Positions 36,449 through 44,944 of a stretch of DNA of 64,000 nt are shown piece after piece (positions within the stretch are counted from its first letter, which is position 1; each line of letters begins with the position of its first letter). Location: NCBI GenBank assembly GCA_023388355.1, contig JAEWGI010000071.1, forward strand, positions 62,001 to 126,000. The letters run 5' to 3'. A model generated the notes under the pieces. The model was not told where the DNA came from. It was given only the letters and a program-made list of their open reading frames with translations, and did not search any database. Both the position numbers and the translations under genes were made by a program. The DNA comes from Pseudomonadota bacterium. Its GTDB lineage: Bacteria; Pseudomonadota; Gammaproteobacteria; Xanthomonadales; Xanthomonadaceae.

Positions 36449-37333
36449 CTATCGCCCCCAATCGAACTCCACCAGCACCGGGAAGTGATCCGTCGGCAGC
36501 ACGCCGTCCACCCGTGCATCGACGTGGCGGACTTCACGCGCCCGCAGCCCGCGCGACAGCACCCAGTCGATGCGCCGCTCCGCCTCGCCGCTGAAGCCAT
36601 GGAAGGTGCCCTCCGGACCCTCCCGGCGCGGCGCCTCGTTCCAGGCATCGTCCAGCACCGCGGTAAGCGCGCGATGGGTGGCGCTGCCGGGAACGTCGTT
36701 GAAATCGCCGACCAGCACCACCGGCACGTCCTTCGGCAGGCTGGCGATGTGACGCAGGATCAGCGCCGCACCGCGCTCGCGGGCCGCGCCGTCGCCTTCG
36801 CGGTACGGCAGGTGGATGTCGAGCAGGTACAGGCGCCGGCCGTCGGCGCGTCGTTCGAACAGGCCCCAGCTGAACATGCGCGGGTACGGATGGTCCCAGC
36901 TGATGCTGCCGGGGACATCGGGCGTGTCCGAGAGCCAGACGTGCCCGGAGTCGAGCAGGCGCAGGCGATCGCGGCGGTAGAACACGCCCATGTGCTCGTC
37001 CTCGTCGCCGCCGCGCCGCCCCAGCCCGAACCAGTCGAACTGCGGCAGGCGCGTGGTAAGGAATTCCGCCTGCGCGCGCACCAGCTCCTGGGTGCCGACC
37101 AGGTCCGGGTCGGCGTCCGCAATCACCCGCGCCAGCGCGTCGCGCCGCACTTCCCAGCGCGCCGCGCCCTCGACGTCCACCGGCACCCGGACATTGATCG
37201 ACATCACCCGCAGCGGCGCCGGCGACGGCGCGACCGACGCGCATGCGGCGGGCAGCAGCGCCAGCGCGGCCAGCAGCAGGTGCCGCAGGCCGCCGCGGTG
37301 GCGCGAACCGCGCGGCTTCGATTCAGCCGGCAT
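36449..37333 (-). CDS. Endonuclease/exonuclease/phosphatase family protein, exported
   Basis: The 294-aa protein has an N-terminal hydrophobic export signal (LLLAALALLPAACA, lipobox-like but with Pro at -3) and an EEP domain: MSINVRVP, TQELVRAQ, LDIHLPYREGD, VVLVGDFNDVPGS and TDHFPVLVEF, covering the metal and catalytic residues of DNase I-like phosphodiesterases. The substrate could be nucleic acid, phospholipid or sugar phosphate. Its ATG at 37333 overlaps the acyltransferase gene by 11 bp, implying one operon. Confidence 0.85.
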   Translation of the reverse strand: MPAESKPRGSRHRGGLRHLLLAALALLPAACASVAPSPAPLRVMSINVRVPVDVEGAARWEVRRDALARVIADADPDLVGTQELVRAQAEFLTTRLPQFDWFGLGRRGGDEDEHMGVFYRRDRLRLLDSGHVWLSDTPDVPGSISWDHPYPRMFSWGLFERRADGRRLYLLDIHLPYREGDGAARERGAALILRHIASLPKDVPVVLVGDFNDVPGSATHRALTAVLDDAWNEAPRREGPEGTFHGFSGEAERRIDWVLSRGLRAREVRHVDARVDGVLPTDHFPVLVEFDWGR

Positions 37334-38630
37334 CGGCCGCAGCCGCATCGGGCGCGCCGCCGCGGCTGCGCAGCTGCCACGACGCCAGCAGCACCGCCGG
37401 CAGCGCCAGCACCGCGCCCGGCCAGACGCCCCAGACCAGCGCTACCGCGAGCCCCGCGTACAGCGCGATGCCGCCAACCGCGATGGCCGCGGTGCGCGTG
37501 GCCGCGGGCACGTCGCGCTCGCGCCGCAGTTCGAACCGCACCACGGCCGCGATCACCGGCGCCACCATCAGCAGGCACAGCGCGATCCAGCACGCGCGCC
37601 CCAGCCAGAATCCGGGTTCGCCGGGCAGTCCCGCGTCGATCGGCAGACCAAGGCGCTCGCCCAGCCAGGCCGCCGGCAGTTCGGCAAGCTTGTGCCACAG
37701 GTACAGCGGCATGCCCAGCGCACCCAGCACCGCGATCGCCCGCGCCGGCGCGCGCCCCGCCAGCACGCGCCGCGCCAGCGGTTCGAACGCCAGCACCGCG
37801 CCCACCTGCAGCCACATCACCCCGACCAGGGCGAGCGTGGGCGGCAGCATGTTGTTGCCCGCCAGCGCCACGCCGACCATCGCCACCGGATAGCCGCTGG
37901 CCATCGCCAGCAGCAGCCAGCCCGCTCCCAGCGCCAGGAATCCGATGCCCGCGCCCGCGCCGCCGAAGCGTCCGCGGTTCCAGGCGATGCCCAGCTGCTG
38001 CGGCAACAGCCACACCACCAGCATGTTGAGCCAGGCGATGCCGGCGGGACGCTCGGCCACCAGGCTGCCGAGCCTGGCCAGGTCGGCGGGCGCGGAGACG
38101 CCGGCGCGCAGCACGTCGAGCAGCGCCGCGACCGCCACCAGCGCCACCACGGCGCCGAGGCCGAAACGCTCGTCCAGGCGCAGGCACCACGGCAGCAGGG
38201 CCTGCACCGTGAGCAGCATCAGCAGGAACCACAGATGCACGGTCAGCGACTGGTCGAACAGGCCCAGCAGGCGCCCGCCGGAGGCCAGCGCCACTACCGC
38301 CAGCGCCACCAGCACCGCGATGTAGGTCACCGTCGGCCGCGCCAGCGCCAGCGCCCGCGCCGCCCACCAGCGCGCCGGCCCGGCCACGCCGACCTTGCGC
38401 GCCACGCTGTCGGCGCTGACCGCCGCGGACACGAACACGAACAGCGGCACCACCTGCACCAGCCAGGTGAGCATGGCCGCGCCGTCCCAGGCCGCCAGCA
38501 GATGGTCGGTCTGCACGAGCCGCCCGTCGTGCTTTCGCGGCAGGGTCGCGATCCAGTGCCCGAACACCACCACCAGCAGCGCGCCGGCGCGCAGTGCATC
38601 GGGATAGGGATCGCGCCGGGGCGTGGACAT
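37323..38630 (-). CDS. Membrane acyltransferase (acyltransferase 3 family)
   Basis: A 435-aa protein with about ten helices and the acyltransferase-3 start (DPYPDALRAGALLVVVFGHWI, with the conserved His) and an SLTVHLWFLLML block. Such enzymes acylate polysaccharides, lipids or peptides from the cytoplasmic face. The ATG at 38630 has AGGAG six bases upstream and is preferred over 38720. Co-transcribed with the EEP protein gene. The acceptor is unknown. Confidence 0.88.
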   Translation of the reverse strand: MSTPRRDPYPDALRAGALLVVVFGHWIATLPRKHDGRLVQTDHLLAAWDGAAMLTWLVQVVPLFVFVSAAVSADSVARKVGVAGPARWWAARALALARPTVTYIAVLVALAVVALASGGRLLGLFDQSLTVHLWFLLMLLTVQALLPWCLRLDERFGLGAVVALVAVAALLDVLRAGVSAPADLARLGSLVAERPAGIAWLNMLVVWLLPQQLGIAWNRGRFGGAGAGIGFLALGAGWLLLAMASGYPVAMVGVALAGNNMLPPTLALVGVMWLQVGAVLAFEPLARRVLAGRAPARAIAVLGALGMPLYLWHKLAELPAAWLGERLGLPIDAGLPGEPGFWLGRACWIALCLLMVAPVIAAVVRFELRRERDVPAATRTAAIAVGGIALYAGLAVALVWGVWPGAVLALPAVLLASWQLRSRGGAPDAAAADAG

Positions 38631-38765
38631 CGGTGCTCCTGGTCGGGGATGCGCCATGTTAGCCGGCGGGGCCGGCAGCCACGTCAGCTCGCCTTGGGAG
38701 GTCGTATCTATTACCGCCATGCCCGCTCAGGCGGAGAGCCGGAACTTCAAGCCATTGAAGAAAGG

Positions 38766-39027
38766 TTCTTCTCCCTCCCCCGCTTGCGGGGGAGGGTTGG
38801 GGTGGGGGCAAGCAGGTCGCCGCGCCACGTCACGCGCGCCTGCGGCGCGCGCCCCGCACGCGGGGGAAGGAGCAGGTCTGAAGGAAGGCGCTTGCTTCCT
38901 GCCTGCGCGCACTGCTGTCCGGAGGAATACGGGGGTCCGATCGCGCGCATGGGAGCGTTGGGGTTCGCTTTGCTCACCCCAACCTATGGGCCTGGATTCC
39001 CGCTTTCGCGGGAATGACGGACAGGGG
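38766..39027. repeat. Composite of family B hairpins and the 33-kb palindrome sequence
   Basis: A 415-bp spacer holds a CCTCCCCCGC/GCGGGGGAGG hairpin (about 38775-38800), a GCGCGCCTGCGGCGCGCG hairpin, CGCACTGCTGTCCGGAG (shared with 33040-33056) and ATTCCCGCTTTCGCGGGAATGACGGACAGGG (shared with 33310-33325). No gene is supported. Confidence 0.7.
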
Positions 39028-39045
39028 GATCTGTTCAGTGCTCCC

Positions 39046-39576
39046 CTAAAGCGTCTTCGTCACCTGCGCGCCGCGTCCTGCCAGGAAGTCGGCCGCACGC
39101 GCGTTCTGTTCGGCCGACAGCGCGTGCACCACCACCGTCGAACGACCCTCGTCGATTGCATCCCGGGTGGCGAGGATGTAGCGGTCGTGGTCGGGCCGCA
39201 GCGACACCAGCCCGCCCAGCAGCAGCCCGCCGGTGGAGCCGAAGAACAGCAGCACCAGCACCGAGGCCAGCGGCGACTGCACGATGAACGGCACGCCGCC
39301 CCAGTACAGCACGGCAAACGCCACCAGCCCCAGCACCGCGCCCAGGATTCCCAGCCACAGGTGGGCGACGAGGATCGTGCGCCAGATGCCCCCGCCCTCG
39401 GGCTCGAGCTTGATGTCGACATCGCTCGAGCCGGGCGTGATCAGCTTGACCTGGGGCGGCGCGAGATCGAGTTCGCTGCACAGCGCCGCCGCCGCATCGC
39501 GCGCGGCGCGCCGGTTCGCGAACACCGCCGCGAGCTTGTTGTTGGAGACTTCTCCGGTGACAGGAATGTCGGACAT
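39046..39576 (-). CDS. Hypothetical two-helix membrane protein
   Basis: A 176-aa protein: an N-terminal alpha/beta region (AAVFANRRAARDAAAALCSEL), two hydrophobic helices (VAHLWLGILGAVLGLVAFAVLYW; LASVLVLLFFGSTGGLLLGGLVSL) and a C-terminal region (STVVVHALSAEQNARAADFLAGRG). The terminal halves look like the two parts of a ferredoxin-like fold split by a membrane hairpin, similar in outline to general-stress YtxH/YflT-type sequences. I do not recognise a named family. The ATG at 39576 is chosen over 39732, which would read through unrelated spacer. Confidence 0.72.
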   Translation of the reverse strand: MSDIPVTGEVSNNKLAAVFANRRAARDAAAALCSELDLAPPQVKLITPGSSDVDIKLEPEGGGIWRTILVAHLWLGILGAVLGLVAFAVLYWGGVPFIVQSPLASVLVLLFFGSTGGLLLGGLVSLRPDHDRYILATRDAIDEGRSTVVVHALSAEQNARAADFLAGRGAQVTKTL

Positions 39577-39742
39577 CGCGCAAGTTCCATGCTGCCTGCG
39601 CGATATTCTTCCGCAGCCGCTGTCGCCCCTGCGTGAGGCGGACCCGCCCCCGTTCCTGTTTTCTGCCTTCTGCAGGCGCGACAGCTGCGAACGTCGCGCT
39701 TCCCCACCAACGCCCAACCACCAACCCGCCAACCCATCTTCC

Positions 39743-39822
39743 GCAGGAGCGGCTTCAGCCGCGATCGGGAATCCGATAGCGCGACGGCTGATCGCGACGA
39801 TCGCGGCTTAAGCCGCTCCTGC
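39743..39822. repeat. REP-like palindrome, family A (complete)
   Basis: Arms GCAGGAGCGGCTTCAGCCGC (39743) and TCGCGGCTTAAGCCGCTCCT (39801) enclose GATCGGGAATCC...GATCGCGAC, with internal dyads. It lies between the 5' end of the membrane protein gene and the 3' end of the beta-helix gene; the other sequence in this 283-bp gap shows no gene. Confidence 0.8.
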
Positions 39823-39859
39823 AGATGGTGCGCAACGCGCGCCATCGCCATGCATGTAC

Positions 39860-41731
39860 CTACGGCACCGCAACCGGCGTGGCCGTCGGATACGCGCCCG
39901 CAAGCGCGTCGCCAGTCCAGCCCAGCACCCGCGCCGCTTCGGCCGGAACCGCGCCGGGACGCACGGCCTCGAGCGGACGTGCCAGGTCGAAGTGGCGCAG
40001 GTCGACGCTCCGGAACAGGGTGCCCTGCCACGGGATCAGCGAAACGCCGTTGGCCTCCACTCCCGCGCCCTTGCGGAACGCATCCAGGCTGTCGAAGCGC
40101 GCCAGGCAGTCCGTGCCGCGCACGGGGCTCCAGGTCACCAGTGCGTCCTCGCTCGGCCCGCGCACGTAGACGTTGCCGTCGACCCGCGTCGACATCGGCC
40201 GGGTCAGGGTGCCGCACATCGCGGCCGGCTGGTCGAAGTGCAGCAGCGGCTTTGTGAAGCCCTCCCCGCCCACCAGCAGGTTGCGCTCGAACACGTGGCC
40301 CTCGCGCTCGTCCACGTCGGGGCCGGTAGCCGGATGCCAGGCGAAGTGGTCGGCGGTGGCGCTGCGCTCGTTGCGGTCGAACATCGCCGGCGAGTTGTAG
40401 AAGGTGTTGTGATAGACGCGCGCATCGGAGCTGTTGAGGATGCGGATGCCCTGCTCGTTGTTGGCGAACACGTTGCCAGCCACCACCACGCCCTTGGAAA
40501 TCTCGAAGAAGAACCCGATCAGCGTGCCTTCCACGTAGTTGTTGGCGAACACACCCTCGACGTTGCCCACGTCGTACCACACGCCGTTGGAGTTCGGATG
40601 GTCGATGATCAGGTTGTCGCGCACCACCACGTCGTAGGACTGGTTGAAGATCTTCACCGCCGCCGGAAAGTAGCCGGTGAGCTGCTCGATGTTGTTGCGG
40701 CGGACGATATTGCGCTCCAGCAGCGAACCGGACGATCCGATCAGGTAGATGCCCTCGGTGCCGGTGTCGCTGACCAGCGAATTGCGGATGGTCACGTTGT
40801 CGCCGCGGAAGTAGCCGGCCACGCGCGAGGTGAAGCTGATGGTCACGTGCTCGAGCGTGGTGCCCACCACCTGCTTGCCGTGCTCGCTGCGCGGCGAGAT
40901 GCCCACCGGGTCGTCGGTGGGCTCGTCGTTCGGGCCGGTGGACGGCTTGCGGTCCTCGATGTCGATGGCGCGGAAGGCGTACTGGGTGAAGGTCAGGCCG
41001 CGGATGGTCGGGCCCTTGCCGTCGGACGGCTTGCCGTGCACCTCGCGCGAGGGGCGATGCAGGGCGATGTCGTGCGCGGTGATCTCGATCTCGTGTTCGT
41101 CCGGGTCCACGCCCACGTAGACGTAGCCGTTGTCGTAGTCGATGTAGTAGCCCTCGTCGCCGAGGTCGCCGGCCCAGCCCTGCGACAGCAGCGGACGACC
41201 GTCGACGAACACCATGTCGTTGTTGAAGCGGTGCAGCGGCGTGCGCATGCCCTCGCGCTCCACCCGCCACCAGGCCAGCGGCGTGGCCGGGAACAGGCGA
41301 TCCCACTTCGTGCGCCAGACGTTGTCGCGCAGCTCCTGCCAGTCGCTGGCCACGCGCGTGCCCTTCAGCACCGGGCGTTCGTCGAGGTAGGGCTGCAGGG
41401 TGATGCCCTGGTTGAGCTGCAGGCCGCCGGTGCGGTAGGTGCCGCCGCGCAGCACGATGCTGTCGCCGGTGACCACGCGCGCGATCGCCGACTCGATCGT
41501 GGTCGGCTGGGCCAGCGTCGTGCCCGGGCTTGCGGCAACGCCATCCGGCGCCACGTAGTACACCGTTCCGGTGCCGGGCACCGCGTAGGACTGCGGGATC
41601 GGCCCGTACGGCCCCCCGGACGGCTGGGCCTGCGCCGCCCCGGCCAGCAGCGCGAGCGCAAACAGGCACAGCGGGAACGTGAACGACAGGCGGAAGCGAC
41701 GCACGCGGCGCGCGCAGGGTGGGTTCGGCAT
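39860..41731 (-). CDS. Secreted right-handed parallel beta-helix protein
   Basis: A 623-aa protein with a signal peptide (LCLFALALLAGAAQAQ) and repeated beta-helix coils (for example GDNVTIRNSLVSDTGTEGIY, YDVVVRDNLIIDHPNSNGVW, KGVVVAGNVFANNEQGIRIL), typical of pectate lyase-like polysaccharide lyases or epimerases. The N-terminal YYVAPDG / LRGGTYR segment is the usual entry to such domains. The enzyme class cannot be fixed from sequence. The ATG at 41731 follows GGAGGAATC, a strong ribosome site. A LacI-type operator lies 45 bp upstream, so induction by a sugar is likely. Confidence 0.85.
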   Translation of the reverse strand: MPNPPCARRVRRFRLSFTFPLCLFALALLAGAAQAQPSGGPYGPIPQSYAVPGTGTVYYVAPDGVAASPGTTLAQPTTIESAIARVVTGDSIVLRGGTYRTGGLQLNQGITLQPYLDERPVLKGTRVASDWQELRDNVWRTKWDRLFPATPLAWWRVEREGMRTPLHRFNNDMVFVDGRPLLSQGWAGDLGDEGYYIDYDNGYVYVGVDPDEHEIEITAHDIALHRPSREVHGKPSDGKGPTIRGLTFTQYAFRAIDIEDRKPSTGPNDEPTDDPVGISPRSEHGKQVVGTTLEHVTISFTSRVAGYFRGDNVTIRNSLVSDTGTEGIYLIGSSGSLLERNIVRRNNIEQLTGYFPAAVKIFNQSYDVVVRDNLIIDHPNSNGVWYDVGNVEGVFANNYVEGTLIGFFFEISKGVVVAGNVFANNEQGIRILNSSDARVYHNTFYNSPAMFDRNERSATADHFAWHPATGPDVDEREGHVFERNLLVGGEGFTKPLLHFDQPAAMCGTLTRPMSTRVDGNVYVRGPSEDALVTWSPVRGTDCLARFDSLDAFRKGAGVEANGVSLIPWQGTLFRSVDLRHFDLARPLEAVRPGAVPAEAARVLGWTGDALAGAYPTATPVAVP

Positions 41732-41775
41732 GATTCCTCCGGATGGCAGCGACCGACGCGCGGCGGCGTCGGCGG

Positions 41776-41789
41776 TGTTAGCGCTACCA
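41776..41789. promoter_or_regulatory. Candidate LacI-family operator
   Basis: TGTTAGCGCTACCA is a near-perfect 14-bp dyad centred on GCGC, matching the general LacI/GalR operator pattern. It sits 45 bp before the beta-helix gene start (minus strand) and is the only such site noticed in this window. No LacI-family regulator gene is present here, so the cognate factor must be elsewhere. Confidence 0.5.
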
Positions 41790-41883
41790 GAAGGTAGCAC
41801 CGCGGCGCGCTTGTTGCGACCACGCCCCACCCCGACTCGCCCGGCCGGGCCCGCGGATGGAGGCCGGATCGGCCTGCGCGTCG

Positions 41884-42702
41884 TCAGCGGCTGCGGGAAG
41901 CTGCCGGCGGCACCTTGATCCGCACCCAGGTTGGCGCATGGTCGCTGGCCTTCTCCTGCAGCCGCACCTGGCGGTCCACGCCGGCATCGACCAGGCGCGG
42001 TGCCAACGCGGGATTGAGCAGGATGTGGTCGATGCGCAGGCCGCGGTCGCGCTCGGCGTGGCGGCGGAAATAGTCCCAGAAGGTGTATGGCGCGGCCTCG
42101 TCGCCGAAATGCCGCGCCAGGGCGTCGGTCCAGCCCTGCGCCAGCAGCCTGACGTAGGCCTCGCGCACCTCGGGCTGGATCAGCGCGTCGCGACGCCAAG
42201 CCTTGGGGTCGTAGACGTCGGCATCGGTGGGAATGACGTTGAAGTCGCCCATCAGCACCACCGGGTGCGGCAGGTCCACCAGGCCGGCCGCATGCCGCGC
42301 CAGCCGCGCCATCCAGCGCAGCTTGTAGTCGAACTTCGGCCCGGGCCGGGGATTGCCGTTGGGCAGATACAGCGCCCCGACCACCATGCCGTGCACCGCC
42401 GCTTCCAGGTAGCGGCTCTGGCGGTCGGCGCGTTCGCCCGGCAGCCCGCGGCGGCTTTCCTGCGGGACCACGCCGCGTCCCAGCAGCGCAACGCCGTTCC
42501 ACGAGCGCTGCCCCTGCCAGAGCGCACCGTAGCCGGCCTGCTCGAGTTCGGCGGCGGGGAATGCCTCGTCGGTCGCCTTGAGCTCCTGCAGCGCGACCAC
42601 GTCGGGGCGCTCGCGCTCCAGCCAGTCCAGCAGGTGGCCCAGCCTTGCGCCAATGCCGTTGACGTTGAACGTCGCCAGTTTCAGGTGCCTGCGCGATGCC
42701 AT
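41884..42702 (-). CDS. xthA: Exodeoxyribonuclease III
   Basis: AP endonuclease/3' exonuclease of base excision repair. The 272-aa protein has the family order: LATFNVNGIGARL, DVVALQELKATD, YLPNGNPRPGPKFDYKL, VVLMGDFNVIPTDADVYD, YTFWDYFR, LRIDHILLNP and SDHAPTWVRI, with all metal and catalytic residues visible. It lacks nothing expected for activity. Confidence 0.95.
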   Translation of the reverse strand: MASRRHLKLATFNVNGIGARLGHLLDWLERERPDVVALQELKATDEAFPAAELEQAGYGALWQGQRSWNGVALLGRGVVPQESRRGLPGERADRQSRYLEAAVHGMVVGALYLPNGNPRPGPKFDYKLRWMARLARHAAGLVDLPHPVVLMGDFNVIPTDADVYDPKAWRRDALIQPEVREAYVRLLAQGWTDALARHFGDEAAPYTFWDYFRRHAERDRGLRIDHILLNPALAPRLVDAGVDRQVRLQEKASDHAPTWVRIKVPPAASRSR

Positions 42703-42772
42703 TCGCGCAGCGTAGCCGGGCTCCGGTTCCGGCGGCGTGACCTGCCGCGCGCCGGGCCGGATGGTGGGCCGG

Positions 42773-43240
42773 TCAGGGACGCGTCACCCGCAGGCCCGCG
42801 GCTTCGGCGGCAATCGTGCCGCACTGCGCATCGAACTCCGACGGCGCGCCGGAGACGCCGACGCCGCCTACGGCCACGCCTTCGGTCGTGAACAGCGGCA
42901 CCCCGCCCTCGACGGTCGCGATCATCGGCGCAGTCGGCACGTTCCACGTGCCGGTTTCAAGCGTCGACCGGCGGTAGATCGCGGCCGAGCGGCCTTTCCA
43001 CTGCGCGACCGCAGCGGTGGCCGGCGAGGTCTGGCCACGGGCGAAGCTCAACAGTTCGCCGGACTGGTCGAACACCGCCACCGCGACCGGATGGCCGGCC
43101 TCGCGGGCATGGGCCAGGCAGCGCTCGGTGATGGCGTCGGCGGTGGCGTAGTCCAGGACGGTGGCCGTGACCTGGGCCGACAGCGGCGCGGAGGCGATGG
43201 CGCTGGCGGCGAGGACGAGGGCTGGAAGGATGGTTTTCAT
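42773..43240 (-). CDS. Secreted HbpS/GlcG-like heme-binding domain protein
   Basis: A 155-aa exported protein (signal LPALVLAASAIASAPLSAQ) with the GlcG/HbpS fold: an N-terminal helix DYATADAITERCLAHAREAG, then VAVAVFDQSGELLSFARG and a C-terminal GGVPLFTTEGVAVGGVGVSGAPSEFDAQC. Such proteins bind heme or cobalamin, or act as accessory proteins of dehydrogenases. The ATG at 43240 has AGGAG nearby. It follows the cytochrome c/sugar dehydrogenase gene on the same strand after 62 bp, suggesting a joint periplasmic oxidation unit. Confidence 0.85.
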   Translation of the reverse strand: MKTILPALVLAASAIASAPLSAQVTATVLDYATADAITERCLAHAREAGHPVAVAVFDQSGELLSFARGQTSPATAAVAQWKGRSAAIYRRSTLETGTWNVPTAPMIATVEGGVPLFTTEGVAVGGVGVSGAPSEFDAQCGTIAAEAAGLRVTRP

Positions 43241-43302
43241 CGGGGCTCCTGTGCGGATGCGGTCCGCGTGGCGGGTTGGGGGTTGGTGGTTGGGGCGGGC
43301 GG

Positions 43303-44793
43303 TCAGCGGCGACGTTCCTCCTGCGCGGTGATCCGCAGGATCTGGCCCGGAGCGTCGGTCAGGACGTAGATCGCGCCGTCGGGGCCGACCACCGGTGCGT
43401 ACGGCCGGCCTTCGGTGGTGAGCAGGATTTCCTCGTGCTGCACGCGCTCGCCGTCGAGGGTGAGCAGGCGCAGCTGGCGCGGCGCCAGCCCGGTGACCAG
43501 GGCCTTGCCCTGCCACAGCGGGAACTCGTCGCCCCGATAGAAGGCCAGGCCCGATACGCCGATCGAGGGCCGCCAGAACCAGGCCGGCTGCTCGATGCCC
43601 TCGCCGCGACGGTCGGGAGTGAGCACGGTGCCGTCGTAGTTGATGCCGTGCGAGACCACCGGCCAGCCGTAGTCGCGCCCGCGACGCACGATGTTCAGCT
43701 CGTCGCCGCCGCGCGGGCCGTGTTCGGTGGCCCACAGGCGGCCGGTGCCCGGCTCGAACGCCAGTCCCTGCGGATTGCGGTGGCCGAGGCTGTAGACGCT
43801 GGCAAGCGCATCGGCGCGGCTGCGGAACGGGTTGTCGTCGGGAACGCTGCCGTCGCCGGCGATGCGGTGGACCTTGCCGTGCGGCCGGCCCGGCTCGCGC
43901 GCCAGTTCGGACGCGCCGCGGTCGCCGACGGTCAGGTACAGGCGTGCGTCGTCGTCGAACGCCATGCGTCCGCCGAAATGCCACCAGGCGTCGCCGTAGT
44001 CGGCAGCGGCGGTCTCGAACACCGTCTGCTGGTCGACCCAGGCGTTGCCGCGCAGCCGCCCGCGGACCACCCGGGTCATCGCCACTGATCCTTCCTGTGC
44101 CTCACTCGCCGGCCGCGGATGGCTGTAGCTGAGGTAGATCCAGCCGTTGCGGGCGTGGTCGGGGTCGAGCGCGATGTCGAACAGGCCGGACTGGTTGGTG
44201 CGGTCGTCGTGCACGTGGACCGCGGGTGTGCCCGAGACCGGCTGCGGCTGCAGCACGCCGCGGCGGATCACGCGCAGCCGGCCCGCGCGCTCGCTGACCA
44301 GGATGGTGTCGGCGTCGATGAAGGCCATGGACCACACCGCCTCCAGGCCGTCGGCGAACACCTCTACCCGCAGCGCGTAGTCGAGCGTGTCGTGCACACC
44401 GGGCACGGCGTCGAACGTCCGCTGCGGCGGCTCCGCGGCGGCCTGTTCCTCGTCGTCCGGGTCGGCATCATCGTCCCGGGTGGGAAGATAGGCGGCAAGT
44501 GCGGCGATCTCGTCCGCGGACAGGGTCTGGCCGAACGCCGGCATGCCGCGCGAGACCATGCCGTTGCCGATCACCCGCTCGATGTCGCCGCGGCGGCCGC
44601 CGTAGCGGTAGCTGTCCGGCGCCAGGGGCGGCCCGAGGCCGCTGCCTTCGCGCGCGGCGCCGTGGCAGGAGGCGCAGTTGTCCTGGTAGAGCGCGGCGGC
44701 GTCCTGGGCCGTGGCCGGCGTGGCGATGGCGGCGAGCATGGCGGCGAGCAGTCCGGGCAGCGGCATGCGGACGCGGGGGATGGCTTGGGGCAT
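43303..44793 (-). CDS. Cytochrome c / PQQ-type sugar dehydrogenase fusion
   Basis: A 496-aa exported protein: signal peptide, a class I cytochrome c domain with heme motif CASCHG (about residue 40) and axial Met region GMPAFGQTLS (about 84), an acidic linker (DDDADPDDEEQ), then a glucose/sorbosone dehydrogenase propeller (about 130-490; NQSGLFDIALDP, LGHRNPQGLAF, EHGPRGGDELNI). The fusion would pass electrons from the sugar-oxidising cofactor to the heme. The start at 44793 follows GAGGA. It depends on the ccm system encoded 17 kb away. The upstream in-frame extension is antisense to the next gene. Confidence 0.88.
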   Translation of the reverse strand: MPQAIPRVRMPLPGLLAAMLAAIATPATAQDAAALYQDNCASCHGAAREGSGLGPPLAPDSYRYGGRRGDIERVIGNGMVSRGMPAFGQTLSADEIAALAAYLPTRDDDADPDDEEQAAAEPPQRTFDAVPGVHDTLDYALRVEVFADGLEAVWSMAFIDADTILVSERAGRLRVIRRGVLQPQPVSGTPAVHVHDDRTNQSGLFDIALDPDHARNGWIYLSYSHPRPASEAQEGSVAMTRVVRGRLRGNAWVDQQTVFETAAADYGDAWWHFGGRMAFDDDARLYLTVGDRGASELAREPGRPHGKVHRIAGDGSVPDDNPFRSRADALASVYSLGHRNPQGLAFEPGTGRLWATEHGPRGGDELNIVRRGRDYGWPVVSHGINYDGTVLTPDRRGEGIEQPAWFWRPSIGVSGLAFYRGDEFPLWQGKALVTGLAPRQLRLLTLDGERVQHEEILLTTEGRPYAPVVGPDGAIYVLTDAPGQILRITAQEERRR

Positions 44794-44944
44794 GGAGTCC
44801 TCACGGGCTGGGGCCGCCGGTGACGGCCGTTCGACCCCGCCAGCTGAGCGCATCCGCCCCCGCAGCCGAATGGAGGAACCCTGTGGTTTTGCTATAGATT
44901 CCGTGCACGGCGCATTCTGGCGTCGCCAGGAGTCGATATCCGGG

